A stretch of 64,000 nt of DNA from Bettongia penicillata ogilbyi (GCA_023548195.1 JAJHZJ010000336.1:3018704-3082703), one strand, 5' to 3'. Positions 47,211 through 59,670 are shown, numbered from the stretch's first letter. Numbers and translations are program-made. The notes: generated from the sequence alone by a model not told the origin.

Positions 47211-47666
47211 TAGGAGAACAGGAAAAGTGTCCCTTCTGCCCCATGGGACTTAACTTCTTCAACCTTTATCCATATCTCTCCACCCCCCACCCCTCACAAA
47301 TCTTCTTCCTCTTGACAGCCTCGCCCTCACAGACCCCCTCAGAACAATGGGACAAGTTTCCAGCCTTTAAAGAACAGGTATAAAAGAGGAATGAGACAGG
47401 GAGAGAAGAGAAGGTTCCTTTACTGGTTCCCATCCCTCTCCACCAGGGGCAGAGACTAAAGTACAGTGTTGCTAGCCCTGCCTCCAACTCCCACTGAGGT
47501 TTAATATGTTTTATTTCTCACACATCTTGTCCCCAAAGTGTGGATCTGGCCCATAGCTTGGGTGAAACCAGCAGCTCAGCTACTTCATGGAATTAGCCCT
47601 ATGTTTGAGGTGCCCTATTGGCTCTGGGGTAAAACACAGTTTACTACTCAGTCAAGCAGCATTTTA

Positions 47667-47779
47667 GTCTCTCTCTGTCTCTGTCTCTGTCTCTGTCTCT
47701 CTGTCTCTCTCTGTGTCTCTGTCTCTCTCTGTCTCTCTCTCTGTCTCTCTCTCTCTCTGTCTCTGTCTCTCTCTCTCTG

Positions 47780-47812
<33 letters not shown>
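47667..47812 (+). repeat. (TCTG/TC)n microsatellite
   Basis: About 145 bp of TCTCTG, TCTG and TC units with no other sequence. It creates long spurious frames rich in Ser/Leu/Cys or Arg/Glu. Probably polymorphic. Confidence 0.97.
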
Positions 47813-47944
47813 ATCCCCCTTAATTGCAATCTGTTCACCAATTTCCCTTTCTAACACTGCCAAAGCCAGGGAAGCAGGCGGCAGGGAGGGGAGGAGAAAG
47901 AGTGACTCCCAGCTTGACAGAATCTGCTGCTCCAGTTCTGCTTC

Positions 47945-47985
47945 CCACCCACCCCACCCCCCCCCCACACACACACACACGTGCA
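47945..47985 (+). repeat. Poly(C) and (CA)n tract
   Basis: A C-rich run followed by about seven CA units. Confidence 0.85.
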
Positions 47986-48129
47986 CATAGGCAAACCTAG
48001 GCCTAGACACACACAAATACACACAGGCACAAGTTCATTTGTTCATCAGGCATTTGCTGGGTACGAAGAGGAACACAAAAGACAGTCTGCCTTTCAGAAC
48101 AAATGTAGTAACAAAGAAAGAAAACCTAT

Positions 48130-48305
48130 GGAAGCCATAGGCTTTTACTATCAGGAGGGATAACAGAGACCTTTTGAGTTCAACCTCCTCATTCTATAAA
48201 TTAAGAAACAGGCCCAGAGTCTTACCCACAATCATTCAGTGAGTTGTAGAAAAGGCAGGATTTCAACCCCAGGTTTTAATCTTCAACTCCAATATTCTTT
48301 CTATT
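48130..48305 (-). repeat. MIR-type SINE
   Basis: TTTTGAGTTCAACCTCCTCA, TAAATTAAGAAACAGGCCCA and TCATTCAGTGAGTTGTAG fit an antisense MIR copy. Confidence 0.6.
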
Positions 48306-48359
48306 ATGTCAAGATAACTATATGTAAGGCAGAATGTGATGCGTATCCGGAAAGGTACT

Positions 48360-49180
48360 AGATGCTATGGAATTTTAGTAGCAACAGAAATCATTTTTGT
48401 TTGGAGGGGGGATCAGGAGAAGCTGAAGGTGGAATTTGAGGTGGGCCTTGAAGGACAAGAAAAACCATATACAGGGAGGGAGGTTGGCAAGGCCAAGGGA
48501 ATGGCATGAGCAAGGGAAAAAAGTTTGAGGGCATTACAATTAGTACCTGAATGGCACAGGAGAATTTAGTTTGTCTGGATTATAGGGTTTGTGAAGGGAA
48601 GTCTTTCAAGAAAGAGAGGCTAATGGTGGAGGGCTTTGAATGCCAGGCTCAAATGTTTGGATTAGTCAATAAGCAATGATAAGAAGTCACTGAAGTTTTT
48701 CTGTTTTGTTTCAGACAGGTGAGTAATGTAATCCGGGAGGCTCATTAGAAAAATTACTTGAGTTGGGAGCAAGGCAGACCAGACATGGGGAGATCTCTTG
48801 GGAGGCTCTTGGAATGGTTACGTTAAAAATCTATAGAAATAGGTGGCTAATTGGACAGGGACCAGAGCAAGAAGAGAGAAGCAAATCAAAGACTCAAAGT
48901 TTTGGACTTTTAGCAACTGAGTGGGTGGTGATAGCATTCAGGAATTTGGCCTGTCTGGAGGGCAGAGTGCTGGGTGGGGTCTCTTTTCAGTGGTAGTGGT
49001 GGTGAGCATGAGTGTGGCTTTGGATATACTGATCTTAAACTTTCATCAGGAAACCCAGGTGAGATTGGGCAGCAGATTAGAAATGGGAGTCTGGAGCTCA
49101 AAGTAGGGTCAGAGCTAGACATATAAACTTAGGAATGATCAACATAGAGCTGAAAGTTGAAGCTTGGAAGTCACTAGGGA
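48360..49180 (+). repeat. Ancient mammalian interspersed repeat (class not assigned)
   Basis: Runs through GGAATTTGAGGTGGGCCTTG, GAAGGACAAG, GGGCTTTGAATGCCAGGCTC, GAGATTGGGCAGCAGATTAG and AATGATCAACATAGAGCTGA. I recognise this order from a widespread mammalian repeat but cannot give its name. Confidence 0.55.
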
Positions 49181-49194
49181 AGAGAGGCTAAGGA

Positions 49195-49525
49195 GAACAG
49201 TAATTGGCATTTATATGATACTTTAAGGTTTGCAAAGCACTTTATGCAGGTCGTTTCACGTGAATAACACCTCATTGAGGTTTTATTACTAATACTGCAT
49301 ATTTTCTCCATTTTACAGTAGAAGAAACTGAAGCTGAGAAAAGCTAAGTGAATTAGCTGTGATCCCACTGATTTTGGAGTCAGGAAACCTGGGTTCAAAT
49401 CTCACCTTAGACATTTACTAGTTGTGTTACGGTAGGCAAATCATTCAGTTTCTCTGTGTGTAAAATTAAGAATTGGACTTAGTGAGCTTTAAGGTCCCTT
49501 CCAACTTGAAATCCTGTGATTATGT
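49195..49525 (+). repeat. Two adjacent MIR-type SINEs
   Basis: 49195-49350 has GTTTGCAAAGCACTTTATGC and CATTTTACAGTAGAAGAAAC. 49365-49525 has GGAGTCAGGAAACCTGGGTT, CAAATCTCACC and an L3/CR1-like tail, AAGGTCCCTTCCAACTTGAA. Confidence 0.75.
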
Positions 49526-49664
49526 AATTCCTCTTCCCTATCCCAAGACACCCACCCAAGGGGGAACAAGTGAAGGGATGTCTTTGAAGGGGAGAGGTCA
49601 GGGCCTTACAACCCTGACCCCACAGAAGCTTTTCCTATGCTTGGACCTCCCATCTCTGCAACTA

Positions 49665-49800
49665 TCAATCAATATTTATTAAGCATGTACTACATTCCAG
49701 GCACTAGGCTAAGCACTGAGGATACACAAAGAGGCAAAAGATGCTTGGGAGAGCTTACAATCTGTTTTAAGGGGGAAGACAACATGTAGATAGACCCATG
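49665..49800 (+). repeat. Short ancient interspersed repeat
   Basis: CAATCAATATTTATTAAGCA, CATTCCAGGCACTAGGCTAA and AGCTTACAATCTG, as at 59170-59290 and 56710-56830. Confidence 0.6.
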
Positions 49801-49959
49801 CATATGTAGAAAGATACATAAATCCATACATTGACACCATAGAGATACAAAGCAAGTTATAGACATACTCATAGAATATATATGCACACACATACATACA
49901 CTGCTCTCTAAAATAGTTGGCCCTAATGAACAGAAGGCCAGGCAGCTGTGCACAGTGAT

Positions 49960-50520
49960 GCATATGCATGGAAGGGGTATATTTATCCACAGCTGCTTGC
50001 AGCCTTCCTCCTCTAGCAGCTCCTTATTGGTTTCCCCCTCTTCCCAGTCTTCCCTTGACCTATTTTGGGGGTAGAAGGTTTTGTGCGTGCGTGCGTGTGT
50101 GTGTGCGCGCGCGCGCATGCTTAGGAGCTCCAGATTCTGGGGGAGGAGGAGGGAGCCCATCTCTGCCTTTGATTTCCTGTGAAACATCTTGATTGGAGAC
50201 TTAGAATGGCAGCTCCTGCTGTAAAGGCTCCCTGGAACTCATGGCCACAGCTGACGCTGCCAGGATTTCTGCTGACTCGGGCCTGCACGCTGGGCGGGGC
50301 AGGAGGAGACCAGCTCTGGCCTTACTGGACAGGGCTGGGATGTGGGGTGGGGCTCAGCATCCCCACTTCCCCAGGGGCTCTTGGAATCATGCCTGGAGAA
50401 AGGCCTGAACCTGGCTATTCTGATTACTCTGGCCTGAAGGTCAGAGGTCCTCTGGCCTGGAGGCAGCAAGAAAGCTTGATGTTGGGGAAAGGAAGGGCAT
50501 TCCCATCTAACTCTTTGTAT
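49960..50520. other. GC-richer unique block, possible cis-regulatory element
   Basis: Free of recognisable repeats apart from the alternating purine-pyrimidine tract inside it. It has two CAGCTG E-boxes (near 49990 and 50246). An open frame at 50179-50793 has no family resemblance. Function unknown. Confidence 0.25.
50082..50120. repeat. Alternating (GTGC)n-(TG)n-(CG)n tract
   Basis: GTGCGTGC units, then TG, then about five CG/GC steps ending in GCATGC. Strict purine-pyrimidine alternation of this sort can adopt Z-DNA. The CpG run is unusual in CpG-depleted intergenic DNA. Confidence 0.85.
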
Positions 50521-51129
50521 TTTCCTGTCCCACCAAGATGCTTGTCAGAGATATGCCTAACTTTCCCAGGTTCCTCCAAAGAAGGCCCCCTCCTAGACTC
50601 CAAACCCTCCCCCCAAAACCACTACCTGCCACCTCCTAACCCAAATCTGTTAGGATCAAAGCCTGGGAAGGTTTGTGGTAGGCTACACTTGCATGTAAAT
50701 AGGCAGGAATTTAGAACAAAGGATTGGAGGTGGATAGTGAGGCCCTCTTTATTCCTGCCCTTCCCCCATCCCCCAACACTTTCATTTGTTTGACCAACCC
50801 TGAGGATTTGGGGTATTTAGGGAAATCAACCCCAAGCCTGAGATCCACAGAGTTCTGCTTTGGCTTTCTTTGTCAGAGGCCCCTAAAAAAAGGTTTTGGA
50901 AACACGAGAGGATAGGCAGGAGGTACAAGACCCCCTCAGAGAGACCGCCATTCCCTCCCACTCATTTCTTCCCCAGGCCATTACTCCTCCTCCTCCTCAT
51001 TTTCCAAGTCAACCCCTTGATGAGTCAGTTCAAATCTATGCTATCCTTGCTATCCTATAATCCGTTGTTCCCATTTTATAGACACTGAACAGAGCTGGAG
51101 AGAATCACAAAAGTGTGCAGCCTGGGTCC

Positions 51130-52875
51130 ACAACAAATTTGTTATTTAATTTCAACTCTCTGCAGCAAGCATCATCTTACTGTTCTCTAATCAATTTGTT
51201 GTCCCATTTTCCACAATTGCTGTTCTAAACCTCTATTTCTCTCCTCCAAACTCCCATAGTATTTCTCACCTTCCCTTCCCCCACTAAGGACTTCAGTACA
51301 TACATTAAAAACAGAGGTCTTTGAGGAGGGCTATCTCTTCTCCATTACTGCTTGTCCTTCACTCCCACTCCAGATGTCTAGGTAGCCTTTACCTGGACAT
51401 GGCCAATCCTTCTACAAACACCTTTGATCCCATCCCCTTCAGGCTTCTCTAGGGTATTTCCTCCAAGATCATCACCATTTTCCTATCTTCAATCTCTCCT
51501 CTACAGGCTCCTTCTGGAACATCTAACCCTCTCCTCTAGCTATCGTATAGTCCCTATATGTCTTCTACCCTTCTATCCTTCTTTAGAAAGTGCTTTAAAG
51601 CTAAGTGTCTCCACTTTCTGCTCTGGCTCTCCTCTTAAACCTTTACAATCTGGCTTCTGACCTCATTATTCACCTGAAACTGTCATCTCCAAAAAGTTAT
51701 TAATGATCTCTTAATTGACTGTCTAATGTCCTTTTCTCAATCACTTTCCTTCTCACCTCTGTCCAGCAGTGGATGCTGCTGACCACCCCTTCCTGAGTAT
51801 TTTTCCCCACTCTAGATTTTCTTGCCTCTACTCTCTCCAGGATTTCCTCCCTGTTACACCCATCTTGCTTGTTCTTTTTTACTACATCTTCACAGCAGAC
51901 CACCGATCCTAGGCATCCCCCAATGCCCAGGCCTGGGCCCTCTTTTCTCCTTATATTGTTTAATTTCATTTATCATCACTCTATAAGTTCCCAGATCTAT
52001 ATATCTAACCCTAGTGCCACATCACCAGCTATCTTTTGAAATCTTGAACTAGAATGTCCCATAGGCATTTCAAACTCAACATTTCCAAAACAGAGTTCAT
52101 CATCTTTCTCCTCAAGCCCAACCCACCTCTGAACTTTCCTGTTACTTTTGAGGGCATCCTTACACCTCCACTCACCTAATCTCTCAACTTTGGTGTCATC
52201 AATTACTCACCTCACATATTTGGTCATTTTTCAAATCCCTACCTTTATAACACCTTTTTTTGTATCCCTTTGTTTCCACTCATAAAGCTACTACCCTAGT
52301 TCAGACACTTATCATCTCTTGACTAGACTATTAAAATAACCTTCCAAATTGGTTTCTTCACCTTGTATCTCTTCTGACTTCAACTTGTCCTCCACTCAGC
52401 TGCCAAATGGATTTTCCTAAAGGTCAGTTCTAGCCATGTATGTCACACATATATTTCCTACACAATACATTTCAGTGGCTTCCTCTTATTTCCAGGATCA
52501 AGTATCCAGTCCTCTGTTGTTTGACCTTTAAGGCTATTCACAATCTGGGTCTTTTCTAATCTTCCATCTCCTTTCTCCATGCCTCTCTACTGTTTCCCAT
52601 TCCTGTCTCCCCTCATCAACTTCCTTTAAGGCTAAGCTCAAATTCTCCCTTCTCCAGGAAACCTTTCCTGGTTCCCCCAGCTGCTAATCTCTTTAGAAAG
52701 GATTACTTTCTACACTGTAAATATCTTGTTTGACCTTAATCCTCTATATGTTCATCTCTTTACATGAGCTCCTTGAGAGTGGATACTGTTACTTTGTTTT
52801 CTGTTTTTTCACTTTCTTTGTGAAATAATAAATTGTGCACATAAAATGTATCTAACAAAAGTTTGTTGGCTGTCT
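51130..52875 (+). repeat. Long L2 LINE copy
   Basis: L2 ORF2 nucleotide phrases in order: TTTACAATCTGGCTTCTGAC, TTAATGATCTCTTAATTGAC, CAGCAGTGGATGCTGCTGAC (the ancestral LSAAFDTVD stretch, decayed), TTCCAAAACAGAGTTCATCA, and the 3' end with TTCTCCAGGAAACCTTTCCT and CTCCTTGAGAGTGGATAC. Left boundary uncertain. Confidence 0.85.
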
Positions 52876-52959
52876 GACCCTAAGTCAGAGAGCTGATGGG
52901 GACAGTAGACTGCATTCAACTCCAGATTCTGGGAGTGAAAAAGAAAATTTATTCTTAGC

Positions 52960-53360
52960 CTAGGGGTACTCTATAGACTATAATCTATCAGTAAATTGCT
53001 TCCTTATACATACCCTAGAATTTAGCCAGATCAATCCCCTTACTGTTTCCTGTACCCTACAAATATAGTTCCACCTTCATACCTTTGCTCATCTTGTTTA
53101 CCCTGCCTGCAATGTCTTCCCCTCTCCTCCATAGGTCTAACCTCCCAAGTCTTCTCAGTTCAACACTCTACCTCAAAATAGATCTCAGCCTTGCTTTGTC
53201 TGCTTCTGTGACTTGTCCTAGCTTCTTCTGTTCCTTAGGCATGTGTGTCCCCTCACCTGTGTTGTTCCCCGATGATCCTCTTCCCATTAAGGGTATGTAT
53301 ATTTGTGAGACAGTATGCCCCAGGTTTATGGTAGTAATTTACTACTTACTTTGATTTATG
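52960..53360 (+). repeat. L2-like 3' fragment
   Basis: ATAGTTCCACCTTCATACCT, TTGCTCATCTTGTTTACCCT and GCCTGCAATGTCTTCCCCTC resemble an L2 3' part, close to that at 54730-54830. Confidence 0.6.
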
Positions 53361-54279
53361 TCTTCTGATTGATTGGTAAAAGTAAACACATCACTGGGGG
53401 CTTGTGATTTATAGTTTTGAGAGAATGTGAACCCACAGAATACTTTTAACCTAGGGAAACTTATTCTGGGGTCTGCGAATGTGATGGGAGGGGGCGCTCC
53501 AGACGCTATACAGAGCAGATTTTTAGACCTTTAATGCTATCTATTCTAATCCATGATGTACATATTCATATGCAAATGTAGAGGATGACAGGATTAGAAA
53601 TAGGGCTATAGAGTGAGATATGCAGAATGAAATATTTTCTGAGATAATAGCCAAATGGGGGATTATTTTGCTTGACTACTTATTTGTTGCAAGAGTTTTT
53701 TTTTCTTTTTCTTTTTTTAAGAAGGAGAGGGAATAGGAAGGAAGAAAAAGATGCTTGATAATTGACAAAAGGAAATAAGTTTAAAGAAAGAAATAGGATT
53801 GTACAATGATATATGAATTAGGTTAGAGAGGGCACTGGAATTTGGAGCCTGGAAGAAGGAGGTTGGGGAAAAGGAAAGAGATTTCTTTAGTTCTAAAGAG
53901 GACTAGGAAACAGATTGCAAATGCTTTCGTGCAGACCACCCAGATTGCTGGAGATAATGGTATTTGCCATATTGATGGTGGGTCAGGGACATTTTCCATG
54001 AACCAAACAAGTGACATAAAGGCATAAGCACAACATGCCCAACCCAGACCTACTCTGTTTTGAGTTTTTACCCCCATGTTTTCTGAGTTACACAAACAGC
54101 AGGTGGACTTCAATTGCTTGCTTCACTGCAGGGAAAGGACGATCATTTGAAGGCCACTTGTAGAAATGAAGATTTCCAGGATATTCACCAAGCCATTTCT
54201 GACTCTGCCTAGATCGAAACCTGCTGTTCCTTTGGATTTCCGTCACTGACATCTTTACTCTCCTTGGTCGCCATTCTCC

Positions 54280-54890
54280 AAACACCAGAATTGTGTCTCC
54301 TTCTCCTTCCCATGAGCCACATGTTCAAGGCACTAAGTGCTTTTGATTCTACTTCCACAATATCTTCCCAAATCCCTACATGGCTCCCTTCCCTCATCCT
54401 ATCTGTTCCCAGGGTTCCTACCCAAGTTCAAGTTCTCTTTACCTCTGACTTACACAGTTTCAGTAGCCTACTCATTCCTGTCCCCACCTTTAATTTCTAC
54501 CCCCAATCCCTACCATAAACACATATATCTCCAATCTATCATGTATACCTCTTGTCAAAATGCTTTTCTTCACCATTAAAATATTCCTCAGTGACAATCC
54601 AGTCCCTATTGCATCAAGTCCAAACTCTTTAGCTGGCATTCAAAGCTCCTCACGATATGTCCCAAATCTACCTCATAGTCAGTTGCTTCCATAAATGCCC
54701 TCTCCTGTTCAGCCAGACCAGCCTCCTGACTGTTCCCTGTATCCTACAAGTCTAGTTCCACCTTCATACCTTTGTTCATCCTGTTCACTCTGTCAAGAAC
54801 GTCCTCCTTCTCTCATACGTCTGGCCTTCCAATTCATTAACCTTTTCATCTCCTATGACTTGTACCTTCACTAAGCATGAGGAAGGCCAT
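54280..54890 (+). repeat. L2-like 3' fragment
   Basis: CAGTCCCTATTGCATCAAGT, CATTCAAAGCTCCTCACGAT and CACCTTCATACCTTTGTTCA. Pyrimidine-rich on the plus strand. Confidence 0.6.
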
Positions 54891-56300
54891 ACCCCTCATC
54901 CCATTATCCTTTCACCATGGAAGTAGAATACGACAAGCACGACCTAGAACCCTTTGATTCCCTCTCTAACTACAACCTTTTATATTTCCATCTCTTTCTC
55001 TGCATTACACCTAAACCTAATTTCTATCCTCACTTTGACATTCATTTACCTCACCCCTTCCTGTTCCAATCCACTATCCCAACCCATTTTTATTCTAGTT
55101 TCACTTTCTATCCTTTAGGATCTTGCCCTTTTAGTTATCTACCTCAGCTATATATTTTCCTCTGCTTTGGAATCCCATGGCCCCTTGTTCTACTGCCTCT
55201 TTGCCTTACCAAACCCCAACCTTGAGTTACCTCTGCCATCTGCTTCTGAACTTCTAATCCCATTCCACTGACCTGTGCTAAACTAGTCACAAATGAAGTG
55301 TAAAACCTTCAGTTCTCTCCCTAAATCTTCTACAACAACCCCTTCTCCAGCATAATAACAGACTTAGGCTCTCACTTAACTAAGAAAATAAAAGGTCACC
55401 CACCCCTCATGGGTATCCTCTCTTCCCTTGTTCTATGCTCCAAAACCCCCTGACATCAAACCTCATTCTTTCTTCCTTTCTTCTAGTTTCTGGAGATGAC
55501 CTTTCATGCCAGGGTTAAACCTTTTTCTTCTGCCCTTGATTTCATTTTTCCCTTTCTCTTCCAGGAGGTTACTCTTTCAGTTATACCCTTTCCTTCTTCC
55601 ATGCTGCCTATAAAAATGCCAGGCCTCCACCATCTTTAAAATAAAACCTTCCCTTGGTCCTATAGTCACTTCAAACTCTTATCCTCTATCTCTTCCCCCT
55701 TCCACAATTGAACTAGGAAAAGTCATCTGAATTCATAGCTTCACTTTCTTTCTTTCCACTCATTTCTCAGCCCCTTGCAATCTAGCTTCCAATCTGATCA
55801 CAACTGAAACTGCTTCCTCTAAAGTAACCAAGAATCTCTTGCAAAACCCAATATCCTTTCCTTTGTTTCTCATCCTTCCTGAGCAGCATCTACAATCTTC
55901 TCTCAACTACTCTCTCCTCCTCCAGGTTTGCTCTTTCCTTGTTCTCACCTATCTCTCTGATCAATCCTTAATCTCCTTGACTGGACCTCCTTCCATGCCC
56001 TGCCCCTTAACCATGGTTGTCTCCCAAAGCTCTGTCCTTGTGGCCCTTTCTCCTCTTTTTTTGACAGCCTGTCTTGGGGGTTGCAACTGCTCCCATGAGT
56101 TCAACTATCTATACATCTAGATTAAGTCTGTCTCCTCAACTTCAGTTCCACATCACTAAACATATCTCCAACTGGATGTCTCATAAGCATATCAAGCTCA
56201 AAAAGCTCAGAATAAAACCCACTGTCTTCCTTCCTCAATCAATCCCTTCTGCATACTCCTCTATTTCTGTAAAAATACATTACTACCATCCTTTTGTTAG
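54890..56300 (+). repeat. Long L2 LINE copy with ORF2 remnant
   Basis: 55750-56160 contains CTTGCAATCTAGCTTCCAAT, CTGATCACAACTGAAACTGC, TCTTGCAAAACCCAATATCC and AACCATGGTTGTCTCCCAAA, then GCTCTGTCCTTGTGGCCC, the decayed GVPQGSVLGP block. The frame at 55839-56120 is a remnant, not a gene. The 54890-55700 part is assigned by continuity. Confidence 0.75.
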
Positions 56301-56359
56301 ACTGGTTTACAGTGTGACTCTTCCTTTACTCCTCCCTCTCCCACACCTCAGAGGAAGAG

Positions 56360-56580
56360 GGTGGCACAATGTCAGCTCAGTTTAGAATGCTGAGTCTGGA
56401 GTCAGGAAGACCCGAATTCAAATATGACCTCAGATATCTACTAGCTGTGTGACCCTGGGCAAGTCACTTAACCTCTGTTTGCCTAGTTTCCTCAAATGTG
56501 AAAGGAGGCTGATAATAGTAGGGACCTCTGAGGCTCAAATGAGCCTAGTACAAAGTAGACACTATATAAACACTTAATTC
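56360..56580 (+). repeat. MIR/THER-type SINE inserted in L2
   Basis: GGAGTCAGGAAGACCCGAAT, CTAGCTGTGTGACCCTGGGC and AAGTCACTTAACCTCTG are diagnostic. It interrupts L2 text that resumes near 56600. Confidence 0.9.
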
Positions 56581-56589
56581 TCTTCCCTA

Positions 56590-57500
56590 TCACCTCCCTC
56601 CATATCAAGTCAATTGCCAGACTGTCAGTTTTATCATCCCCTTCTCTCCAATCATATGGCCGCCAACCCTAGTTCCTGCATTCACCTCTTGCCTCAACTA
56701 TTGAAAAAAAATCAAATCAAGAAATATTTATTAAGTACCTACTATATTCTAGCACTGTGCTAAACCTGGAGATACAAATAGGAAAAAAAGACAGTCCCTG
56801 CCCTCAAGAAGCTTACAGTCTGATGGAGTTTACAATGTAATACAACAAACAAAAGAAAGTTGAATAGGAGGGAGGGAAGAGAAGGTACTGAAGTGGGCAT
56901 AGTGGAGAAGTTAGAGCAGTTTCAGAGTAGTGCAGCCAGATGAGAAATGAGGAGGTGCCTAAGCTAAGCTTTCTCTTTAAATGGAGTTCATTGAGCTATT
57001 GCAAAACCTTCCTTATCAGACTCCTGTCTTCCTGTCTCTTCTCTTCCTAATTCATCCTTTATACAACTGTAATCTTCCTAAAGCAAAAGTCTGACTGTAT
57101 CATTGCCCTCAAGAACCTTTAAGTGCTTCCCTATTGAATCTAAAAGCAAATAGGAAATTCTTCAGGTTGGTATTTGAAGACCTCCATAATCTAACTCAAG
57201 TCTACCTTTCCAGGCTTATTTCACATTGCTCGCTATCAACTAGTCAATCTAGCCCTCCTTCATACTCTCAGAATGCTGCTCTCCTTCCCTCCCACCCCTC
57301 AACTGCAAGTTTTTGCATGGGTTGTCCCCATAATTATAACATACTCTCCTCCCTGCAGCTTTTTGGGATCCTTGGTTCCATCCAAGGTTCAGCTCCAATT
57401 CTATCTCCTGTGTGAAGCCTTTCCTTTAGTTTCCATTCCTTCCCCCCTCCCCCAAACCTCTTGTGATCCCCCTAATAGCTAGGATTTGTTTCCTTTTTCA
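56590..57500 (+). repeat. L2 3' part split by another old repeat (56705-56990)
   Basis: L2 phrases CTGACTGTATCATTGCCCTC, CCATAATCTAACTCAAGTCT and ACCTTTCCAGGCTTATTTCA occur from 57060. 56705-56990 has TTATTAAGTACCTACTATAT and GTCCCTGCCCTCAAGAAGCT. Confidence 0.75.
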
Positions 57501-57699
57501 AATTACAGTATAAAAATGTATCTATTTATTAAAATCACATCCCCCAATGGACAGGAAACTTCAGGAGGGCAGACTTTTGTTTGTTTTGTTTTGGGAGGAG
57601 GGGTGGTTTGGTTTATGTTTTTGGTTTGGCACCTCCCAACACTAAAAACACTGCCTTGCATGTAATTAATACCAAAAATTCTAGTTAGAGTCCTTTCTG

Positions 57700-58560
57700 G
57701 AATGAATGAATTTTTAAAACAGCACTTATTAAGCATTTGGTTTTGTGACCAGCAAAATTCTAAGCTGTGGAGGTACAAATACAAAAGCTTAAAAAATAGT
57801 CCTTGCCCTCCCTTGCTCCTCAAGGAAGAGACGGAAACTATAGTGACCAGTGGTGACCAGAGACCAGTGATCTCTGAAGTTACTAGAATAGTGATGGTGC
57901 CCTAGGGAAGTGGATTAATCCATATCCTTCCACATGAAATACTGAGGGTCTTCCCTTCCCAGATAGAATTTCTTTTTTGACTAAGTAAAAGAGGTCATTC
58001 TTTGCCTCCCTTCTTCCCTAGCCTTAATCACTAAATTTGTGTTGCCTCAGTCAAACTGAGACCTGTTAAAGACCTTAGCTTAAAAAAGTCAAAGTCTTCC
58101 CACTGCATCCAGGGCATCTCCAGTTGTCCTGGTTTATATCTGGTCCGTGGACCCAGATGTCTCCAGAGGAGAAAGTGAGGCTGGTGACTTTGTACCACCT
58201 TCCCTCACTTGAATCCAACTCACTTGCTTGTCATGGCATCACCTCCCTAATGTCATGGACCTTTTGGAGAATGAAAAAAAACAACAACCCTTCCATATGA
58301 CCTATGTAAGCAGACTGATCAGCTCCTCTCATGGGGAGAAGGGGGGGAGCAAACTGAAGAAATCAATCAGTAAAGTCATGCATTTTTTAAACTCTTACTA
58401 AATGCTGAGAAAACAAATATAAACAGCAAGATTCATTGTCCTTAACCTCAAAGGATTTACTTTCTAATGGGAGAAGAGCAGGCCTAGAAGGAAGCGGCAA
58501 AGGATCCAGGGCTGGGGGGAGGAAAGGGAAGAGAGGTCCAGCTTGAAGCTGGGTGAGAAA
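57700..58560 (+). repeat. Fragments of old interspersed repeats
   Basis: 57720-57830 (CACTTATTAAGCATTTGGTT, AGTCCTTGCCCTCCCTTGCT) and 58370-58560 (AACTCTTACTAAATGCTGAG) match the repeat at 49665. The sequence between is unassigned. Confidence 0.5.
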
Positions 58561-59169
58561 GGAAGGGATGGTTGGTCTTAAGTGGAGATTCTAGGAGCAA
58601 CCATCCAATGAGAGGGAGGGACCACAGGGGCAGAGAGTACCTCCAACATGTGAATTCTAGGCTTAGATATCTGGGGCATTGTGGAGAAATCCAGAAGGCA
58701 ACTTAAATCCTGATTCATCCAGAACCCAAAAGGCCTTCCCTCCTCATCCTCTACAATGCTACCTTGAGGAAGGCCAAGCAGCAGGGCCAAAAGGTACAAA
58801 GTCACCCCTCCTCACTGACTGTTGACTGACTAATGTTTCTACTGCTGCTTCTGTGAACTCTGTCTATACCTGTCCTTTGCACTGAGCATAGCTTGTACAT
58901 CTTTGTATGTATATGTCCTATAACTTCAGCAGCAAGGATTAGGTTTCCCTCATAGCTCTGGTGAGAGTATCATATACTCTCCTTGTATGCAGCAGGTGCT
59001 CAGGTAATGTTTGTCAATAATAATTCATCCCAGTAAATTAAAAACTCAGTTGCAATTGTAAAAAATTACAAGGAAGTCAGAGGACCTCATGCTTACTTTC
59101 TGGGTGATTGTGGGCAAGTCACTTAGCCCTGCTGAAATGAAGAGTTTGGCCCAAGTGTCCTCCAATATT

Positions 59170-59300
59170 TGTTTCAGTCAGTCAGTCTAGCATTTATTAA
59201 GTGCCTACTAAGTGCCAGGCAAGTGCTAGGGATACAAAGAAAGGCAAAAAACAGTGTCAGCTCTCAAGGAACTCATAGTCTGATGGGGGAAACAACAGGA
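59170..59300 (+). repeat. Short ancient interspersed repeat
   Basis: TAGCATTTATTAAGTGCCTA, TAAGTGCCAGGCAAGTGCTA and TCAAGGAACTCATAGTCTGA. Confidence 0.65.
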
Positions 59301-59534
59301 AAACTATGTACAAATAAGATCTATACAGGTTAAATTGGGGGTAGTTTCCAAGGAAAAGCTCTAAATCTATTATCCTGTGAATTTTAGCTCTGGATTTAAG
59401 CATCAGGACCAATTCATTGGGCACCTTCTCTCCCCATAAAGATCTGAGAAGCAGCATAGCATATTTGAAAGATTATTAGACTTGGAGTCAAAAGAGATCT
59501 GGGTTTACCATACCAGTTTTCTGAGGGAGGATGG

Positions 59535-59670
59535 GGATGGGGCAGCTAGGTGAACAGAGCAGTGGTTACAGCAATTGGCCTTGCAGTCAGGAAGACCTCA
59601 GATCAAATCCACTACTAGTTGTGTGACCCTGGGCAAGTCACTTAATCCCAAGTGCTTCAAATGAAAAAAA
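59535..59670 (+). repeat. MAR1-type SINE, shortened
   Basis: GGGGCAGCTAGGTGAACAGA, CAGTCAGGAAGACCTCAGAT and GTGTGACCCTGGGCAAGTCA. It ends soon after the core. Confidence 0.85.

Noticed and set aside
47538..47990. 150-codon Ser/Leu/Cys-rich frame and the antisense Arg/Glu frame
   Set aside because: Both are translations of the (TCTG/TC)n microsatellite.
50179..50793. 204-codon open frame
   Set aside because: No family resemblance, no splice context and no promoter evidence. GC-richer local composition explains its length. Kept only as part of a possible regulatory block.
55839..56120. Membrane-protein-like frame
   Set aside because: It is decayed L2 ORF2 (remnant of the GVPQGSVLGP region) with stops on either side.
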